From assembly GCA_034509495.1 (NCBI GenBank), contig CM067523.1, positions 21,125,886 through 21,189,885 on the forward strand: a stretch of 64,000 nt of DNA, read 5' to 3'. The notes under the pieces were generated by a model. That model did not search any database. It saw only the letters and a list, made by a program, of their open reading frames with translations, and was not told where the DNA came from. Positions 29,583-38,399 of the stretch are shown here, piece after piece (position 1 is the stretch's first letter; each line of letters starts with the position of its first letter). Source of the DNA: Acestrorhynchus altus. Lineage: Eukaryota; Chordata; Actinopteri; Characiformes; Acestrorhynchidae. Made by a program: the position numbers and the translations under genes.

Positions 29583-32189
29583 ACAGTTGAATCCCAGCAT
29601 GGAAAGCTGGAACTCCAGGAGAGACTGGCAGCAGAGTAAAGGGAAGAGTCCCAGTGCTCTGCGCCCGCCGGCCCCGACATGCCTGCTATTATCTCACGTT
29701 TGAAGTCCTTCAGGTGTTGCTCACGTTACAGATGTGTGTGATTATATGGGCGAACACAGACCAACCAGAACATTATGACCTTCGCTCTCCACTGACTGTC
29801 CACTCAACAGCTCCTCTGATCACACAGGAGCTCTTTGTGGTTCTATAATTTCCAGACTGTAGATCATCTGTTTCTCTTCAGACTTTATTCTCCTCCTTTC
29901 ACCCTGATCTTCAATGATCAGGACCCCACAGGACCACCACAGAGCAGATATGATGTGGGTGGTGGGTCATTCTCAGCACTGCAGTCACACTGACATGGTG
30001 GGGTTTGTTGCACCATGTGTCCACTCTATCAGACACTCCAACCTAGTGTCTCCACCTTGTAGATGTAAAGGCAGATGAGCTTCTGTCTCTGCCCACAGGA
30101 CGCTGTTGGCTGGATATTCCTGGTTGGTGGACTTTGTTCTCAGTCTTGCAGGGAGAGTGAGGGGTTCAAGCACTCCAGCAGCACTACTGCGTTTGGAGGC
30201 GATGCAGAGACTGGACGATTCTATGCAGATTGAGATGCATGAAGTGACCAGGTTCCTGTATCCATTGAATCCGTACATTAAATATCAGTCTGGAATACCG
30301 GGACACATAATATTCAATTCCAGCCTCATCGCTCCTCTCTCCTCACCAGCTGGACATCACTGGGCACTGATCTGCTGGGCCACCTTCTAGTCTATCGGAA
30401 AATCCCCAGCGTTCCGAATGAGAGCAGGCCTTGTCTTGCTTCTGTGTGAGAAAGTCTGCAGCTCTTCTAGAGCTTTCCTTCTGCAGGTCTGAGACCGTCC
30501 TGCACATTTCGCCATCCAGAAAACGGCTGCGGAATATCAAACCGCTGCCCGGGAAGTGAACGTGCACGGCTGTAGCTCGACTCCCACCACAACAGCGTCT
30601 GCACATGATCCTGAGGTTTGGCAGCGACACGGTGGGACTGGAGAAGAGCATCAAGCCTTAAAAGCATGCTCACAAATCTGCAGCGCTTCAAACACAGGGC
30701 CATTAATCACTCGGCTGATTATATTATCAGAGATTAAACACATCAAAGAAGAAAGATGATGATGACGACGACGACGGCGTGCCTGAAACATCTGCTTAAT
30801 CCAGCCTGGTGAGTGGGCCGCAGCAGGGGGAGTCAGGAGCGCCAGGTCTAGTTTACCTTTAGAACCTTTTTCCAAGTTGACGTACTTTTATTCACCAACA
30901 GAAAAGAAAGGTACGAGATTCACATACCAGAGGTTATTATTTTCAGAAGATCCTGGAGCACTCAAATGCATCTTCATGCAAGATGTAAACTTAAAGTCTG
31001 TATGCAGGTTGAGCATCAGCCCCGCCCCCTCTCTCTGATCAGTCAGAGTCTGTATGCAGGCTGAGCATCAGCCCCGCCCCCTCTCTCTGATCAGTCAGAG
31101 TCTGTATGCAGGTTGATCATCAGCCCCGCCCCCTCTCTCTGACCAGTCAGAGTCTGTATGCAGGTTGAGCATCGGCCCCGCCCCCTCTCTCTGATCAGTC
31201 AGAGTCTGTATGCAGGCTGAGCATCAGCCCCGCCCCCTCTCTCTGATCAGTCAGAATCTGTATGCAGTTTGATCATGTTCATGTGGACAGAGCAGTAAAC
31301 ATGCACTGGAAGCTCCTTTGGCTTTTAAACTGGGATTTAATTCAGCTATAAATGTGTTCAATTCCACCAGCAGCTCACCTGATTTTTCCTCCAGGAGAAC
31401 CTGCGGCACCGTCTCCTTTACGGTCACTGAAAGCCGAGAGGTTCAGAAACCCGACCCGACTCCAAGGTGGAGCTGTGAGAGAAGCTGCTCTTTAAATGAT
31501 TCAAACGTTTTCCGACTCGGCTGCTGAAGGACTGGATTCCCGCTTTTTTTTTTATTCGATATCGATACCAAACCGATACTTTCATCTACCTGTAACTACA
31601 GATCAGCTCACACAGCATCAGACACAGCAGTGCTGCTGGACGGCTTAAACCCTGTGTCCATTCACTGTCCACTCCATCCTACCTAGTTGCTCCACCTTGT
31701 AGACAGAAAGTCCGAGACAGAAGCTCATCTGACGCTGTTGGCTGGATGTTTCTGGTTGGTGGACTGTTCTCGGTCCAGCGGGGACACTGAGGTGTTTAAA
31801 CACTCCAGCAGCACTGCTGCGTCTGATCCACTCGTACCAGCAACACACACTAACACACCACCACCATGTCAGTGTGACTGCAGTGCTGAGAACGACCCAC
31901 CACCCACGTAATAGCTCGCTTTAAGACTCATCCTGCAGTGGACTCGCGACTGAATCAGAGGGAACCGGCTTCACTGGGTGGTCTTTCAATTATAGATTCA
32001 GACAAACTAAAAAAATTAAAATGACAGGGGACCCCCAAGAGGAGGAAAATAGACCGAGTGTGTGTGGACATGCTCTCCAGAGCATTCCGCTCCCTCAGTG
32101 AGTCCCACTTTCCAACCTCAGCCTGACCTCAGCCACGCTGGGGTCACTGTCCTCAGTGGCCAATCTGTTAGCCTGTGCTACTTTTATAT

Positions 32190-32237
<48 letters not shown>

Positions 32238-35200
32238 TTCACTTTATCAGCCCGTCCTCCATTAGTGTCTGTATATATATGCAGTCACAACAACAATCTG
32301 CGAAACTTGCTCCGTGAAACTGGGAGCTCGAGTTTCCAGTGAAGTCTGCTGATCTGTCAATCAGATAACATCTCCACTGACACTGAAGACCACACCTCGA
32401 CACACACCAACACACACTTTCTCGGCTTACACAACAGTGTGTGAAATATTACAGGCCTACAGCTAAATTAACCCTGACCGTAATCCAGCAGTTCAGTCTA
32501 AAATCTGTGTGTTGTGTAAGCAGACTCTGTGGACAGTCCTGATTCAATCAAATCGTGGCAAAATAGTAGAGAAAGCAGTTTCCTGCCGTGTCACTGTGAC
32601 ATTGGTGTTGGTTGCTAAGGTGTTGGTAACAGTGCTGCAACTCTGTGTCCACTCGCTGTCCACCGAGTGTCTCCACCTTGTAGATGTGAAGTCAGAGACA
32701 GAAGCTCATCTGTTTCTGCACAGTTTGTGTTGGTCGTCCTCTAGTCCTTCATCAGTGCTCACAGGACGCTGAACACAGGACGCTGAACACAGGACGCTGA
32801 ACACAGGACGCTGAACACAGGACGCTGAACACAGGACGCTGTCGGCTGGACGTTTCTGGTTCTCGGTCCAGCAGTGACACTGAGGGGTTTAAACACTCCA
32901 GCAGCACTGCTGTGTCTGATCCACTCGTACCAACGTAACACACAAACACCACCAGGCAGGTCGTATACTAACATGGGCTAAAGTATTGGGACACCTCCTC
33001 ATTCATTCTCTCTGTCTTCTACTGTCCAGGGAAGACTTTCTACTGGACTTCTGGAGCATTGCTCTGAGGACATGATTGCATTCAGCGACGAGCATTAATG
33101 AGGTCAGAAGATCACCACCCCAAATCAAAAGTACTGGATGGAGCTTCAATGATCAGGACCCCACAGGACCACCAGAGAGCAGATATGATGTGGGTGGTGG
33201 GTCGTTCTCAGCACTGCAGTCACACTGACATGGTGGTGGTGTGTTAGTGTGTGTTGCTGGTACGAGTGGTTCAGAGACAGCAGTGCTGCTGGAGTGTTTA
33301 AACACAGGGTGAACATGTTTCTTCTCAACTAAAATGTGAAGTTGGACCTTTGGAGAAGGTCACTCGTCCACTTTAAAACATGGTTAAAATGTGGACGTAT
33401 CAGCTCAATCAAGAGTGGAGCAGATCTCAGCCGTGCTCCTCTGATATAAGCAGCCCAGCCATCACTGCGGCCGACACACTCTGGTCTTTGTGCTGTAACA
33501 GTGAAGACCACACTTCACTGAAGCCTGTAACCACATGCTAGGCCTGGAAAGCATGGGGGGGGGGAATCCCGAGACACCATCTACTTCCTATAAGTCATGC
33601 GAGGTCCATGTGACAACAGCAGCAATGACGCTGTCAGCCTGGTTCATTTGTACCTGCTGAGGCAATTCTGCTCTTTCAGAAAGACCAAAACACTCATTTC
33701 CACTTCTGAACATCTCAGCGGTGGATTACATTCAGTGAAAACGAGTTCAAAAGGAAACCACGTGCTTTTTCAAACCATCACACTTCCACCACCGTGCTTC
33801 ACAGCTGCTATGAGGTTCTTCTGCTCAAATGCTGGGTTTGCCAATACCAAATAATCCCTTGTTCCAGACGTCCTGCTCTCTGTCTAGATGTTCTCTGGAG
33901 AACTTTCATCTTCTCCTGATGTTTTCTGACAGTAAAAGGTTTCCTCATTAAACACCTCCAATGAAGATCAAACTGGTTTGGTCTCTTTCTGATGGTAGAA
34001 GCTGCACTTGGACATCAGCTGTGGCGAGAGCTACCTGCAGGTCCGTGAGGAAGATTTTAGGATTGTTTAAAACATTGTTGGCCATCCTGTGGTTCTGCTC
34101 TTGGGCTGAACTTGTTAGGATGGTCTGATCTGGTCATGTGGACGGTTGTTGTAAATGTTCTCCATTTGTAAATGATGTTCCGGACAGTGGAACGGCTGAT
34201 TTCTAACTGTTCCATGGTGATCCCGCTCACTTCCACTAATCAAGAGCAAACCAAACTAATGTCTGAGGTTTAAAGAAGACGGGCTCCTCCACAGTCCTCT
34301 CTAACGATGATCTGATCATTTACAGCCGATGTTCTGCTCCTGATTCTAATTTCAGGCATTTTAAGTCATAATAAACGTGGGCGTGTAGTTACACTGAAAT
34401 GTCCTCATGTTTGACGTTCCTTTATTCACCAAAAAATTGAAAAGATGTTCTGAGGAGACAAAGGTTCCAGATATTATTTCCATACATTTGAGATGTAAAA
34501 ACGAACAGAAATGTGACATTTGCATGAATTTGACCACGTTTTGAACAAAAAAAAAAAAAGCATGTGTCTACAATTACTTTGGCTCGTTTTTGCCCCGCCC
34601 CCTTTCACTGCTCAGTCAGAGTCTGCACGCAGGTGGAGCAGAAGCCTAGAACACAGCACGTAACCGCCTGCAACGTGTGGCTCTCGCGTTCTGGGTGTTA
34701 ATGTGGTGACCTCATTTTCAGGCCTAGGTCGAGAAACCACAGTTTGACACCGTTCGGTTCTAGGTGCGACTGCGACGCACTGCCTGCTCCATGTTCCATT
34801 ACCAACCTGTCGACCTACAGAAGGGTCAGCTAGATTTGAGCCAAGAGGAACAAGTTGTGTCCGTCAGGTTCCAATTCCTCCTTCAGGCTCACGCCACTAA
34901 CACGGACCCCTCTTAACCGACGCCCCCTTTTCCGAATGAGAACGGGACGACTGCCTAACTATTCCTGCATGAGAGAAAGGAGGAGAAATGATCAGAACAG
35001 CTGTACTGCATTCTTTATACGAGCGCTGCGTTACACTGTGGGTTACTGGCAGCAGCTCCAGTCTAACATTAGACCCAGAGGAAGCCTGGCGCTAGGGCGT
35101 GCCTGCTTTCATAAAAAGAATAAAAATACCTGATGAATCAGGACAGTCAGTTCACTCCCAAAAACTTTTCCCGCCTCCCAAAACAACCAGGAGATAGCAA

Positions 35201-35822
35201 CAACTGTGCTGGGGTTACTAAAGGTTCCTAACTGGTTCTTTAGGCTTGGTGGGACCCTTCTAGAAACAGCCTGTAAATGCTTTATAGCTTTAACATTACA
35301 CTCCTAAAAATAACAGGACTATAAAGGTTCCTTTGATAGATGCTTTGATAGAAGTTCCCCCCCATTGCTGACAGCCCCTGTAGAGCAGTGGTTCTCAACC
35401 CTGGTCCTGGAGTACCTGCTGAAACACTGGTTCATCTCAGGAAGGGTCAGACAGTTCAGCTGGATCAGGTGTGCTGGAATTAGGGACAACAAGCAGGGCA
35501 GTGGTACTTCAGGACCAGGATTGAGAGAAGTGCTGCCAACAGAAGAGGACTTTCTGGAGCAGACAAACAAACATGAACCTACTGGCACTGTGTCTAATGC
35601 CAGATACCTTTGGGAAGATGTGTTGGGTGATCAACCAACATCCTGACCTCACAAAAGCTCTGAATGCAATCAAATCCTAGCAGCAATGTTCCAGAATCTA
35701 CAGAAAGCCTTCGGTGGACAGTAGAGACAGTTACTTCAACAAACGCAGGAGAAACTCTTTAATAACCTTGATTTCAGGAGAAACACCACAATGAAATCAG
35801 AAGTGCTTACGTTTTGAGAATC

Positions 35823-35875
<53 letters not shown>

Positions 35876-36150
35876 AGGCCTTCACATCTCATGAGGATTT
35901 GATTTGCAGGCACATTAAGATCCATCTGATCAATCCAGTCCTCAGAAGATACGGAGGACCAGAATTCCCTCCCAGATCAATGGGGTCAAACACAAGCCCA
36001 CCCAATGATGCAAATGAGGATCACCAAGACGTTCACCAGAAAGACGGATGAAAGAAAGGTTGGGGGTTGGATTTCGGGTCGTTTACCTGCAAGCAGAAAA
36101 GCTGGCAGCAGAAAGCAGTAGAGCAATCCGCATCCCAGCTGGAGCTCCAT
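2182..36150 (-). CDS. piezo1: Piezo-type mechanosensitive ion channel component 1, 5' coding exons (partial)
   Basis: Encodes the N-terminus of PIEZO1, the trimeric plasma-membrane cation channel opened by membrane tension. Five coding exons are seen: 36150-36087, 18838-18743, 4886-4764, 3150-3108 and 2335-2182. All have GT-AG junctions and matching phases, giving 480 nt or 160 residues. The translation starts MELQLGCGLLYCFLLPAF, runs through a hydrophobic segment (LSLVYLLYLLLLPWF), the family-typical HTGR motif, SSWEKLTRHIGVSR, and a further membrane segment (LLAPDLGVFIISLITMVLC). These match the first blade helices of vertebrate PIEZO1 in order. The usual protein is about 2,500 residues, so most of the gene lies left of position 1. 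Introns 1 (about 17.2 kb) and 2 (about 13.9 kb) are repeat-filled. The gene is divergent from cdt1, as in human. The similarity is remembered, not computed. PIEZO2 is less likely because the cdt1/aprt neighbourhood is that of PIEZO1. Confidence 0.93.
2540..2740 (-). mobile_element. MITE-like element with the 'cccaatacttttgccca' terminus
   Basis: Ends in gatgtcccaatacttttgcc and contains aatgcaatcagattctcaca. Related pieces are at 32970-33110 and 35590-35720, and the terminus alone recurs at 19107-19130 and 22192-22217. It is non-coding and looks like the end of a Tc1/mariner-type non-autonomous element. The family name is not known to me. Confidence 0.6.
3108..3150 (-). CDS. piezo1: piezo1 coding exon 4 (43-nt micro-exon)
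   Basis: Only 43 nt, phase 1 in and phase 2 out, acceptor tctctgcag and donor gtgtgt. It encodes SSWEKLTRHIGVS, the counterpart of the WETLSRHIGV segment in mammalian PIEZO1. The phases join exons 3 and 5 exactly. Confidence 0.88.
3151..4763. other. piezo1 intron 3
   Basis: No exon seen. It includes a G run (3934-3943) and, at 4420-4490, an inverted copy of the 3' part of the minisatellite-bearing dispersed element found at 7400-7460 and 31275-31345. A short dispersed motif (ccaactacgaagacatccca) at 4564 recurs at about 29262 and 59948. Confidence 0.55.
4764..4886 (-). CDS. piezo1: piezo1 coding exon 3
   Basis: 123 nt, phase 1 in and phase 1 out, acceptor gttcacag and donor gtgagt. It encodes HTGRFIKALFSTSLLFLLAH followed by VCFQICLYTVPTLDDELGHN. 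HTGR and the following hydrophobic helix are highly characteristic of PIEZO1. Confidence 0.93.
5979..6105. mobile_element. palindromic dispersed element, fragment
   Basis: Carries the diverged words gatgtgggtggtgggccatt, ctgacatggtggtgtgtgtt and ggtaccagtggatcagtgtt of the family described at 45900-46370. Confidence 0.75.
7202..7409. repeat. 52-bp minisatellite, four copies
   Basis: Unit starts GCCCCGCCCCCTCTCTCTGA and continues TCAGTCAGAGTCTGTATGCA then GGCTGAGCATCA. Starts are at 7202, 7254, 7306 and 7358. It is followed by agtaaacatgcactaaatgg and a 'tttaaactgggattcaattc' end, shared with 31275-31345, so the array sits inside a dispersed element. Confidence 0.93.
8285..8505. mobile_element. 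palindromic dispersed element, partial copy
   Basis: Contains ggggtttaaacactccagca, ctgatccactcgtaccagca, acacaccaccaccatg and ctgctctgtggtggtcctga, the second half of the family. Confidence 0.88.
8588..8640. repeat. (ATCC/GTCC)n tetranucleotide array
   Basis: Compound CATC/CGTC repeat of about 13 units. Confidence 0.95.
10530..10560. repeat. (GT)n microsatellite
   Basis: About 15 GT units. Confidence 0.95.
11004..11077. repeat. (CA)n microsatellite
   Basis: About 37 CA units, among the longest in the window. Confidence 0.97.
11130..11650. repeat. degenerate tandem array, 'acaattcatagtggatactg' type
   Basis: The phrase (gata)ctg-(g/a)ataattcatagtgg(at)tac recurs about fifteen times with variable spacing of roughly 25-40 bp. 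It is heavily mutated, indicating an old array. It has no coding capacity. Confidence 0.8.
13556..13960. repeat. degenerate tandem array, 'ccatagcaaccacctgg' type
   Basis: Variants of accatagcaaccacctggga repeat about a dozen times with a loose period near 20-40 bp. Spurious open frames cross it because it lacks some stops by composition. Confidence 0.8.
14188..14252. repeat. (CCCA)n/(CA)n compound microsatellite
   Basis: CCCA units followed by CA units. Confidence 0.93.
15453..15490. repeat. (GT)n microsatellite
   Basis: About 19 GT units. Confidence 0.95.
15520..15855. mobile_element. palindromic dispersed element, first half
   Basis: Starts near gactttattctcctcctttc, then ccctgatcttcaatgatcag, gaccccacaggaccaccaca, gtacgagtggatcaga, ctccaccttgtagatgtaaa and ggacgtttctggttggtgga. 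Confidence 0.9.
16364..16403. repeat. (GT)n microsatellite
   Basis: About 20 GT units. Confidence 0.95.
17225..17575 (+). pseudogene. Tc1-like transposase fragment
   Basis: Decayed piece of a Tc1/mariner-superfamily transposase. In the frame from 17284 the translation has a degenerate 'DESK-LELFG'-like start (MNPKLNYLDT), then AAVKHGGGSVMVWSC, the signature before the second catalytic Asp of Tc1 transposases, and TMRSLLYQR. The frame ends at 17568 with no intact catalytic core. Related remnants lie at 24575-24830, 33750-34345 and 52950-53430. Confidence 0.8.
18375..18545. mobile_element. palindromic dispersed element, fragment
   Basis: Carries accagaaacgtccagccggc, gcttctgtctctgactttac, atctacaaggtggagacact and ctccagcagcactgctgc. 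It lies about 200 bp from piezo1 exon 2. Confidence 0.85.
18743..18838 (-). CDS. piezo1: piezo1 coding exon 2
   Basis: 96 nt, phase 1 in and phase 1 out, acceptor ccccacag and donor gtaagc. It encodes CLFRYNALSLVYLLYLLLLP then WFLWPNKHTLR, the first transmembrane helix region of PIEZO proteins. It sits alone between two introns of more than 13 kb, so it is easy to miss in automated annotation. Confidence 0.92.
19205..19455. mobile_element. palindromic dispersed element, second half
   Basis: Contains ggacagtcctcggtccagca, gaggggtttaagaactccag, gtctgatccactggtaccag, gtgctgagaatgacccacca and tgaagatcagggtgga at its end. Confidence 0.9.
20015..20230. mobile_element. palindromic dispersed element, partial copy
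   Basis: Contains catggtcaggaccctacagg, accaccacagagcaggtatt and cagcagtgctgctggagttt. Confidence 0.85.
21002..21067. repeat. (CA)n microsatellite
   Basis: About 33 CA units. Confidence 0.97.
21262..21320 (+). repeat. G-rich (GGGGT)n tract
   Basis: GT repeat passing into a run of G, then ggggtggggtggggtg and gatgtggggt. It has at least four G4 runs with short loops, fitting a G-quadruplex pattern. Confidence 0.85.
22680..22800 (-). mobile_element. tRNA-derived SINE-like fragment
   Basis: Read on the minus strand it has a B-box-like GGTTTGAGTCC (22744-22734) preceded by a G/C-rich tRNA-like head. No intact tRNA fold was evident. A pol III pseudogene or SINE head is the best guess. Confidence 0.4.
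23265..23300 (-). repeat. C-rich (ACCCCC)n tract
   Basis: Several C4-C5 runs separated by single A or G bases. On the minus strand it fits a G-quadruplex pattern. Confidence 0.8.
24012..24045. repeat. (AAT)n microsatellite
   Basis: About 11 units. Confidence 0.96.
24575..24830 (+). pseudogene. Tc1-like transposase N-terminal remnant
   Basis: Starts around gagtgggatcaccatggcca. The degenerate frame resembles the N-terminal helix-turn-helix region of Tc1 transposases (MAKSKALCTFQKKVVDAE, RKGLKDLRTIGKS). It is interrupted by stops and is not functional. Confidence 0.65.
25262..25455 (+). mobile_element. tRNA-derived SINE
   Basis: A tRNA-like head has an A-box-like ggctcggcggtccaaagc (25271-25288) and a perfect B-box GGTTCGAGTCC (25315-25325). 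The body contains accagcatcacatgggg and gcgccatctaccc, shared with fragments at 57280-57415 and 61205-61275. The pol III promoter spacing is normal, but the head does not look like a working tRNA gene. Confidence 0.75.
26090..26360. repeat. 60-bp tandem repeat with internal palindrome, about 4.5 copies
   Basis: Unit: tactacagcgaaagtacggt, accgtatcacaatctcactc, cgttaaagagcagaacctg. Each complete unit has the perfect palindrome TACGGTACCGTA. The last copy is mutated to tacggaaccatg. Confidence 0.95.
26453..26487. repeat. (CA)n microsatellite
   Basis: About 17 CA units directly after the 60-bp array. Confidence 0.95.
26825..26993. repeat. facing (CA)n and (GT)n arrays
   Basis: A CA array (26825-26854) and a GT array (26957-26993) lie about 100 bp apart in opposite orientation. 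They could pair as a hairpin. Confidence 0.9.
27110..27200. mobile_element. palindromic dispersed element, short fragment
   Basis: Contains gactgttctcagtccagcag, tgacaccgaggagtttaaac and actccagcagcactgctgcg. Confidence 0.85.
27855..27881. repeat. (CA)n microsatellite
   Basis: About 13 CA units. Confidence 0.94.
27935..28080. mobile_element. palindromic dispersed element, partial copy
   Basis: Contains aggggtttaaacactccagc, agcactgctgcgtctgatcc, actcgtaccagcaacacaca and caccaccatgtccgtgtgac. Confidence 0.88.
28280..28344. repeat. (CA)n microsatellite
   Basis: About 32 CA units. A second interrupted CA array is at 28580-28636. Confidence 0.96.
29528..29579. repeat. (GT)n microsatellite
   Basis: About 26 GT units. 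Confidence 0.96.
29870..30195. mobile_element. palindromic dispersed element, near-complete with internal deletion
   Basis: Starts tctcttcagactttattctc and ccctgatcttcaatgatcag, and ends ttcaagcactccagcagcac. It is preceded by aacattatgacc, which also precedes the copy at 51235. Confidence 0.9.
30990..31275. repeat. 52-bp minisatellite, five to five and a half copies
   Basis: Same unit as 7202-7409, with starts at 31019, 31071, 31123, 31175 and 31227. It is flanked on the left by a 'acttttattcaccaacagaa' segment (also at 34420 and 9710) and on the right by cagtaaacatgcactggaag. A single-unit version is at 34594-34645. Confidence 0.93.
31610..31920. mobile_element. palindromic dispersed element, partial copy
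   Basis: Runs from cagacacagcagtgctgctg to gaacgacccaccacccacgt, with both arms partly kept. Confidence 0.9.
32191..32235. repeat. (CA)n microsatellite
   Basis: About 22 CA units. Confidence 0.96.
32635..32960. mobile_element. palindromic dispersed element with internal 14-bp expansion
   Basis: Family sequence with the word ACAGGACGCTGAAC tandemly repeated five times plus one partial unit at 32761-32843. In other copies this region is a single acaggacgctgtc. Confidence 0.9.
32970..33110 (+). mobile_element. MITE-like element, 'aaagtattgggacacc' terminus
   Basis: Contains gctaaagtattgggacacct, ctggagcattgctctgagga and attgcattcagcgacgagca. It is the inverted relative of 2540-2740, and a related piece is at 35590-35720. 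Confidence 0.65.
33145..33310. mobile_element. palindromic dispersed element, one arm
   Basis: Runs from cttcaatgatcaggacccca through tgctggtacgagtggttcag to gctgctggagtgtttaaaca. Confidence 0.88.
33750..34345 (-). pseudogene. Tc1-like transposase remnant
   Basis: On the minus strand it reads through a degenerate N-terminal region (gatcaccatggaacagttag, then a helix-turn-helix-like stretch) to an aagcacggtggtggaagtgt segment, the KHGGGS motif of Tc1 transposases. There are multiple frame breaks and no open frame spans it. Confidence 0.7.
34408..34700. mobile_element. minisatellite-bearing dispersed element, single-unit version
   Basis: Has the left segment (cctttattcaccaaaaaatt), then one copy of the GCCCCGCCCCCTTTCACTGC unit at about 34594-34645. 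This copy probably resembles the form before array expansion. Confidence 0.6.
35385..35540. mobile_element. short palindromic MITE ('ttctcaaccctggtcctgga')
   Basis: Starts gtggttctcaaccctggtcc and ends aggaccaggattgagagaa, so its ends are inverted repeats. Relatives are at 44145-44265, 44540-44710, 44800-45030, 61490-61650 and 61655-61835. Confidence 0.8.
35825..35869. repeat. (CA)n microsatellite
   Basis: About 22 CA units, 220 bp from piezo1 exon 1. Confidence 0.96.
36087..36150 (-). CDS. piezo1: piezo1 coding exon 1
   Basis: Starts with ATG at 36150-36148 and ends after 64 nt in phase 1 at GCAG|gtaaac. It encodes the first 21 residues, mostly hydrophobic (CGLLYCFLLPAFLLA). Its phase-1 G joins the CC that opens the exon at 18838 to form an alanine codon. 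Residues around the start are like those of other PIEZO N-termini. Any non-coding 5' exon was not identified. Confidence 0.88.
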
Positions 36151-36884
36151 GAGCAAGAGAAGAGGGTCTCAGCAGTGTCCCGCAGCCATGCACTCCCAGC
36201 CAGGGCAGGCAAATAATCCCAACACACACGCCATGGTCCAGAAAAGTGTCTCTGTACGACTGCAATAAGAAAAATATCCCAAAGTGGTTGGAGTTACATC
36301 CTGGTCTCCTCTGACCACCTGTCAGTCCGCCACAGGGCTTGGTGTCTGCAGATCCAGATGTTCAGACACTTCTTCACCAGGCTTGTGCAACCCTGTAAAG
36401 CAGCACAAGGAAAAAGTGATTCAGACTACAGTTACTCAAGTTTCTCCAGATCTGCAGCCTGAGGGAGGAAAAGTGTGGAGAACCTCCCCCTGCCTGGAAC
36501 CGAGGAGGAACTTCAACTATTTAGACCTGAAAAGCTTCTTCGGCCCTAAAGATCACTGTCAGAGCAGCTTCTCCAGCCTGGATCACAGCAGCTTTGCCTT
36601 CAGGGAGGTGCTGCAGGGCTTCTGCTGGGCAGGGCAGACCCCCAAACTGCTTCAGGGACCACAAGCTCAAGTTACAACATGAGGAACCAACACCTTCACC
36701 ACTGACATTACCTTCTGCGGAGCTTCAGGGCTTCAGGACAGCCAGACTGGGGAGCTTCTTCACCTGCATAAGGAAGTGAACTCTCGCTCCTAAACACACT
36801 GATTACACTCACCTCACAAGCTTCACCTGGAGCTGAGGGTCCGCCCACTGACGCACCTGCGCAGGTATGCGCGCGCCCCTGCGT

Positions 36885-37085
36885 GCAGGACGAGCAGAGT
36901 GAGATGACAGTTTGTGTAAAGTGTGTTAAGAGTGCTGGTCCTCGGCAGGTCGCGCGGCAGCCGCGTGCACTCCTCCTAACTTTGTCGTCCTGTTTGTTCA
37001 CTCCGCCGCTCAGCGGCTCATTACCGCGCTTCTGGCGACCTCTAGCGGCGACGAGCGGTTATGAGCGCTGAATGCGGTTTACAGA
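36885..37085. repeat. duplicated GC-rich segment, copy 1
   Basis: Shares with 37675-37815 the words gtttgtgtaaagtgtgtt(a/g)a, gcgacctctagcgg and ggttatgagcgctgaatgc in the same order and orientation. Confidence 0.88.
37030..37050. promoter_or_regulatory. CTCF-like core, copy 1
   Basis: TGGCGACCTCTAGCGGCGA resembles the reverse complement of the CTCF consensus (core CCASYAGRKGGC). One or two positions deviate from the best consensus. Binding is inferred only. Confidence 0.45.
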
Positions 37086-37119
37086 GAACAGTCAGAGCAC
37101 GGGTCACTTTAGTGTCACT

Positions 37120-37193
37120 CATTAAAACAAACAAACAAATAAATAAAGACTGAATGAATAAATAAATAAATAAATAATGACTGAATGAACGAA

Positions 37194-37279
<86 letters not shown>

Positions 37280-37300
37280 TAGATAGATAGATAAAGTAAA
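37120..37300. repeat. (AAAT)n/(GACA)n/(GATA)n compound tetranucleotide tract
   Basis: AAAT units, then GACA units (about 37237-37278), then GATA units. Confidence 0.96.
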
Positions 37301-37674
37301 TTAAAATAGATAAATGAATGTAAACTCGTATTTATACACTGAAACCAAAATACTGACAGTATGTATATCACATATAGGTAAATTCTTTCATTTTAATTTT
37401 AATTTTAATTTTATTTTCATCTGTGTTACTACTGTTATGGCTCCTGCACCTACATTTTCCACTCGTCCTTACACATGTGTCATGTGATGTAATCAATAAA
37501 CCAGATTTGATTTGACTTGAAAATATTTTTGTATCAATGTAGCAAAACAGTGTGTGTTACTCCTTCATTTCCGAGCCTGCAGTGAAGAGGTAATGTGCAA
37601 TTATCTGTGAATAATATTCACCAGAGCTTTGCATTGTTATTTATGAAGATTATGTTGTATTGCTTTACTCTCCT

Positions 37675-37815
37675 CTTGCTCCTGTGTGCAGGTGTAGTGT
37701 GAGATTAGTTTGTGTAAAATGTGTTGAAAGGCTGCTCTGTGATTTATTACCGCGTCTTTGGCGACCTCTAGCGGTGACCGCGGTTATGAGCGCTGAATGC
37801 AGTTTAAATCTGTTT
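37675..37815. repeat. duplicated segment, copy 2
   Basis: Shorter, diverged copy of 36885-37085. It has tttgtgtaaaatgtgttgaa, ggcgacctctagcggtgacc and ggttatgagcgctgaatgca. Confidence 0.88.
37758..37780. promoter_or_regulatory. CTCF-like core, copy 2
   Basis: TGGCGACCTCTAGCGGTGA, identical to copy 1 over the first 16 bases and in the same orientation. Confidence 0.45.
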
Positions 37816-38399
37816 ATATACAGAAACCTAAATATTAACACTCTTTCACATAACATCAATTCTTTATCTTTATTTTTACTTTTATATTTATATGTAAATA
37901 ATATTCAGAACTTTGACTTTTATCATATATAAAGTTTAAATAGTATTATTACAAAACAACACTATAGCCATGCCTTATTAAATATGGTCACCAGGAATCT
38001 CTAATCCAATCATTTTGCCCGGACCCTTTATCAACACCTTTGATTGCTGCATAATGTTTATGCGATAACATACATTAATATTCATAAAGGCAGATTATTT
38101 GCTTTGTGGCTCAGCAGCTCTTGCTTTTATTTGATCACATATAAGGTTGTCTTACATCACAGCACGACAAGTCATTTAAAATCAGGTCAAAAATCGAAAC
38201 TTTTAATTTTGTTTAAAAATGTTTTTAGAAAGAAACTAAACAGACGAAAGAGTAATAATGAACTTTCACCGTCTTATTTAATCAAATAAAAAAATACTTA
38301 ATGTTTTTTATGTTTTAAACAATATTCTTTTTTCTTTTGTTATTAAAATGATTAAAAGGACGATAAACATTAACGCCTTTCTCGTCGTTCGGCTTTCTG

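Larger units (their letters stand above)
18839..36086. other. piezo1 intron 1 (17.2 kb)
   Basis: Intron between coding exons 1 and 2. No host exon was recognised on either strand. It contains seven or more palindromic-element copies, a second 52-bp minisatellite, two Tc1-like remnants, tRNA-derived SINE-like sequence, a 60-bp palindromic tandem array and at least a dozen CA/GT arrays. Confidence 0.6.

Noticed and set aside
36284..36682. 132-codon plus-strand frame just upstream of piezo1 exon 1
   Set aside because: No recognisable domain or splice partners, and it is opposite the expected piezo1 5' untranslated region.
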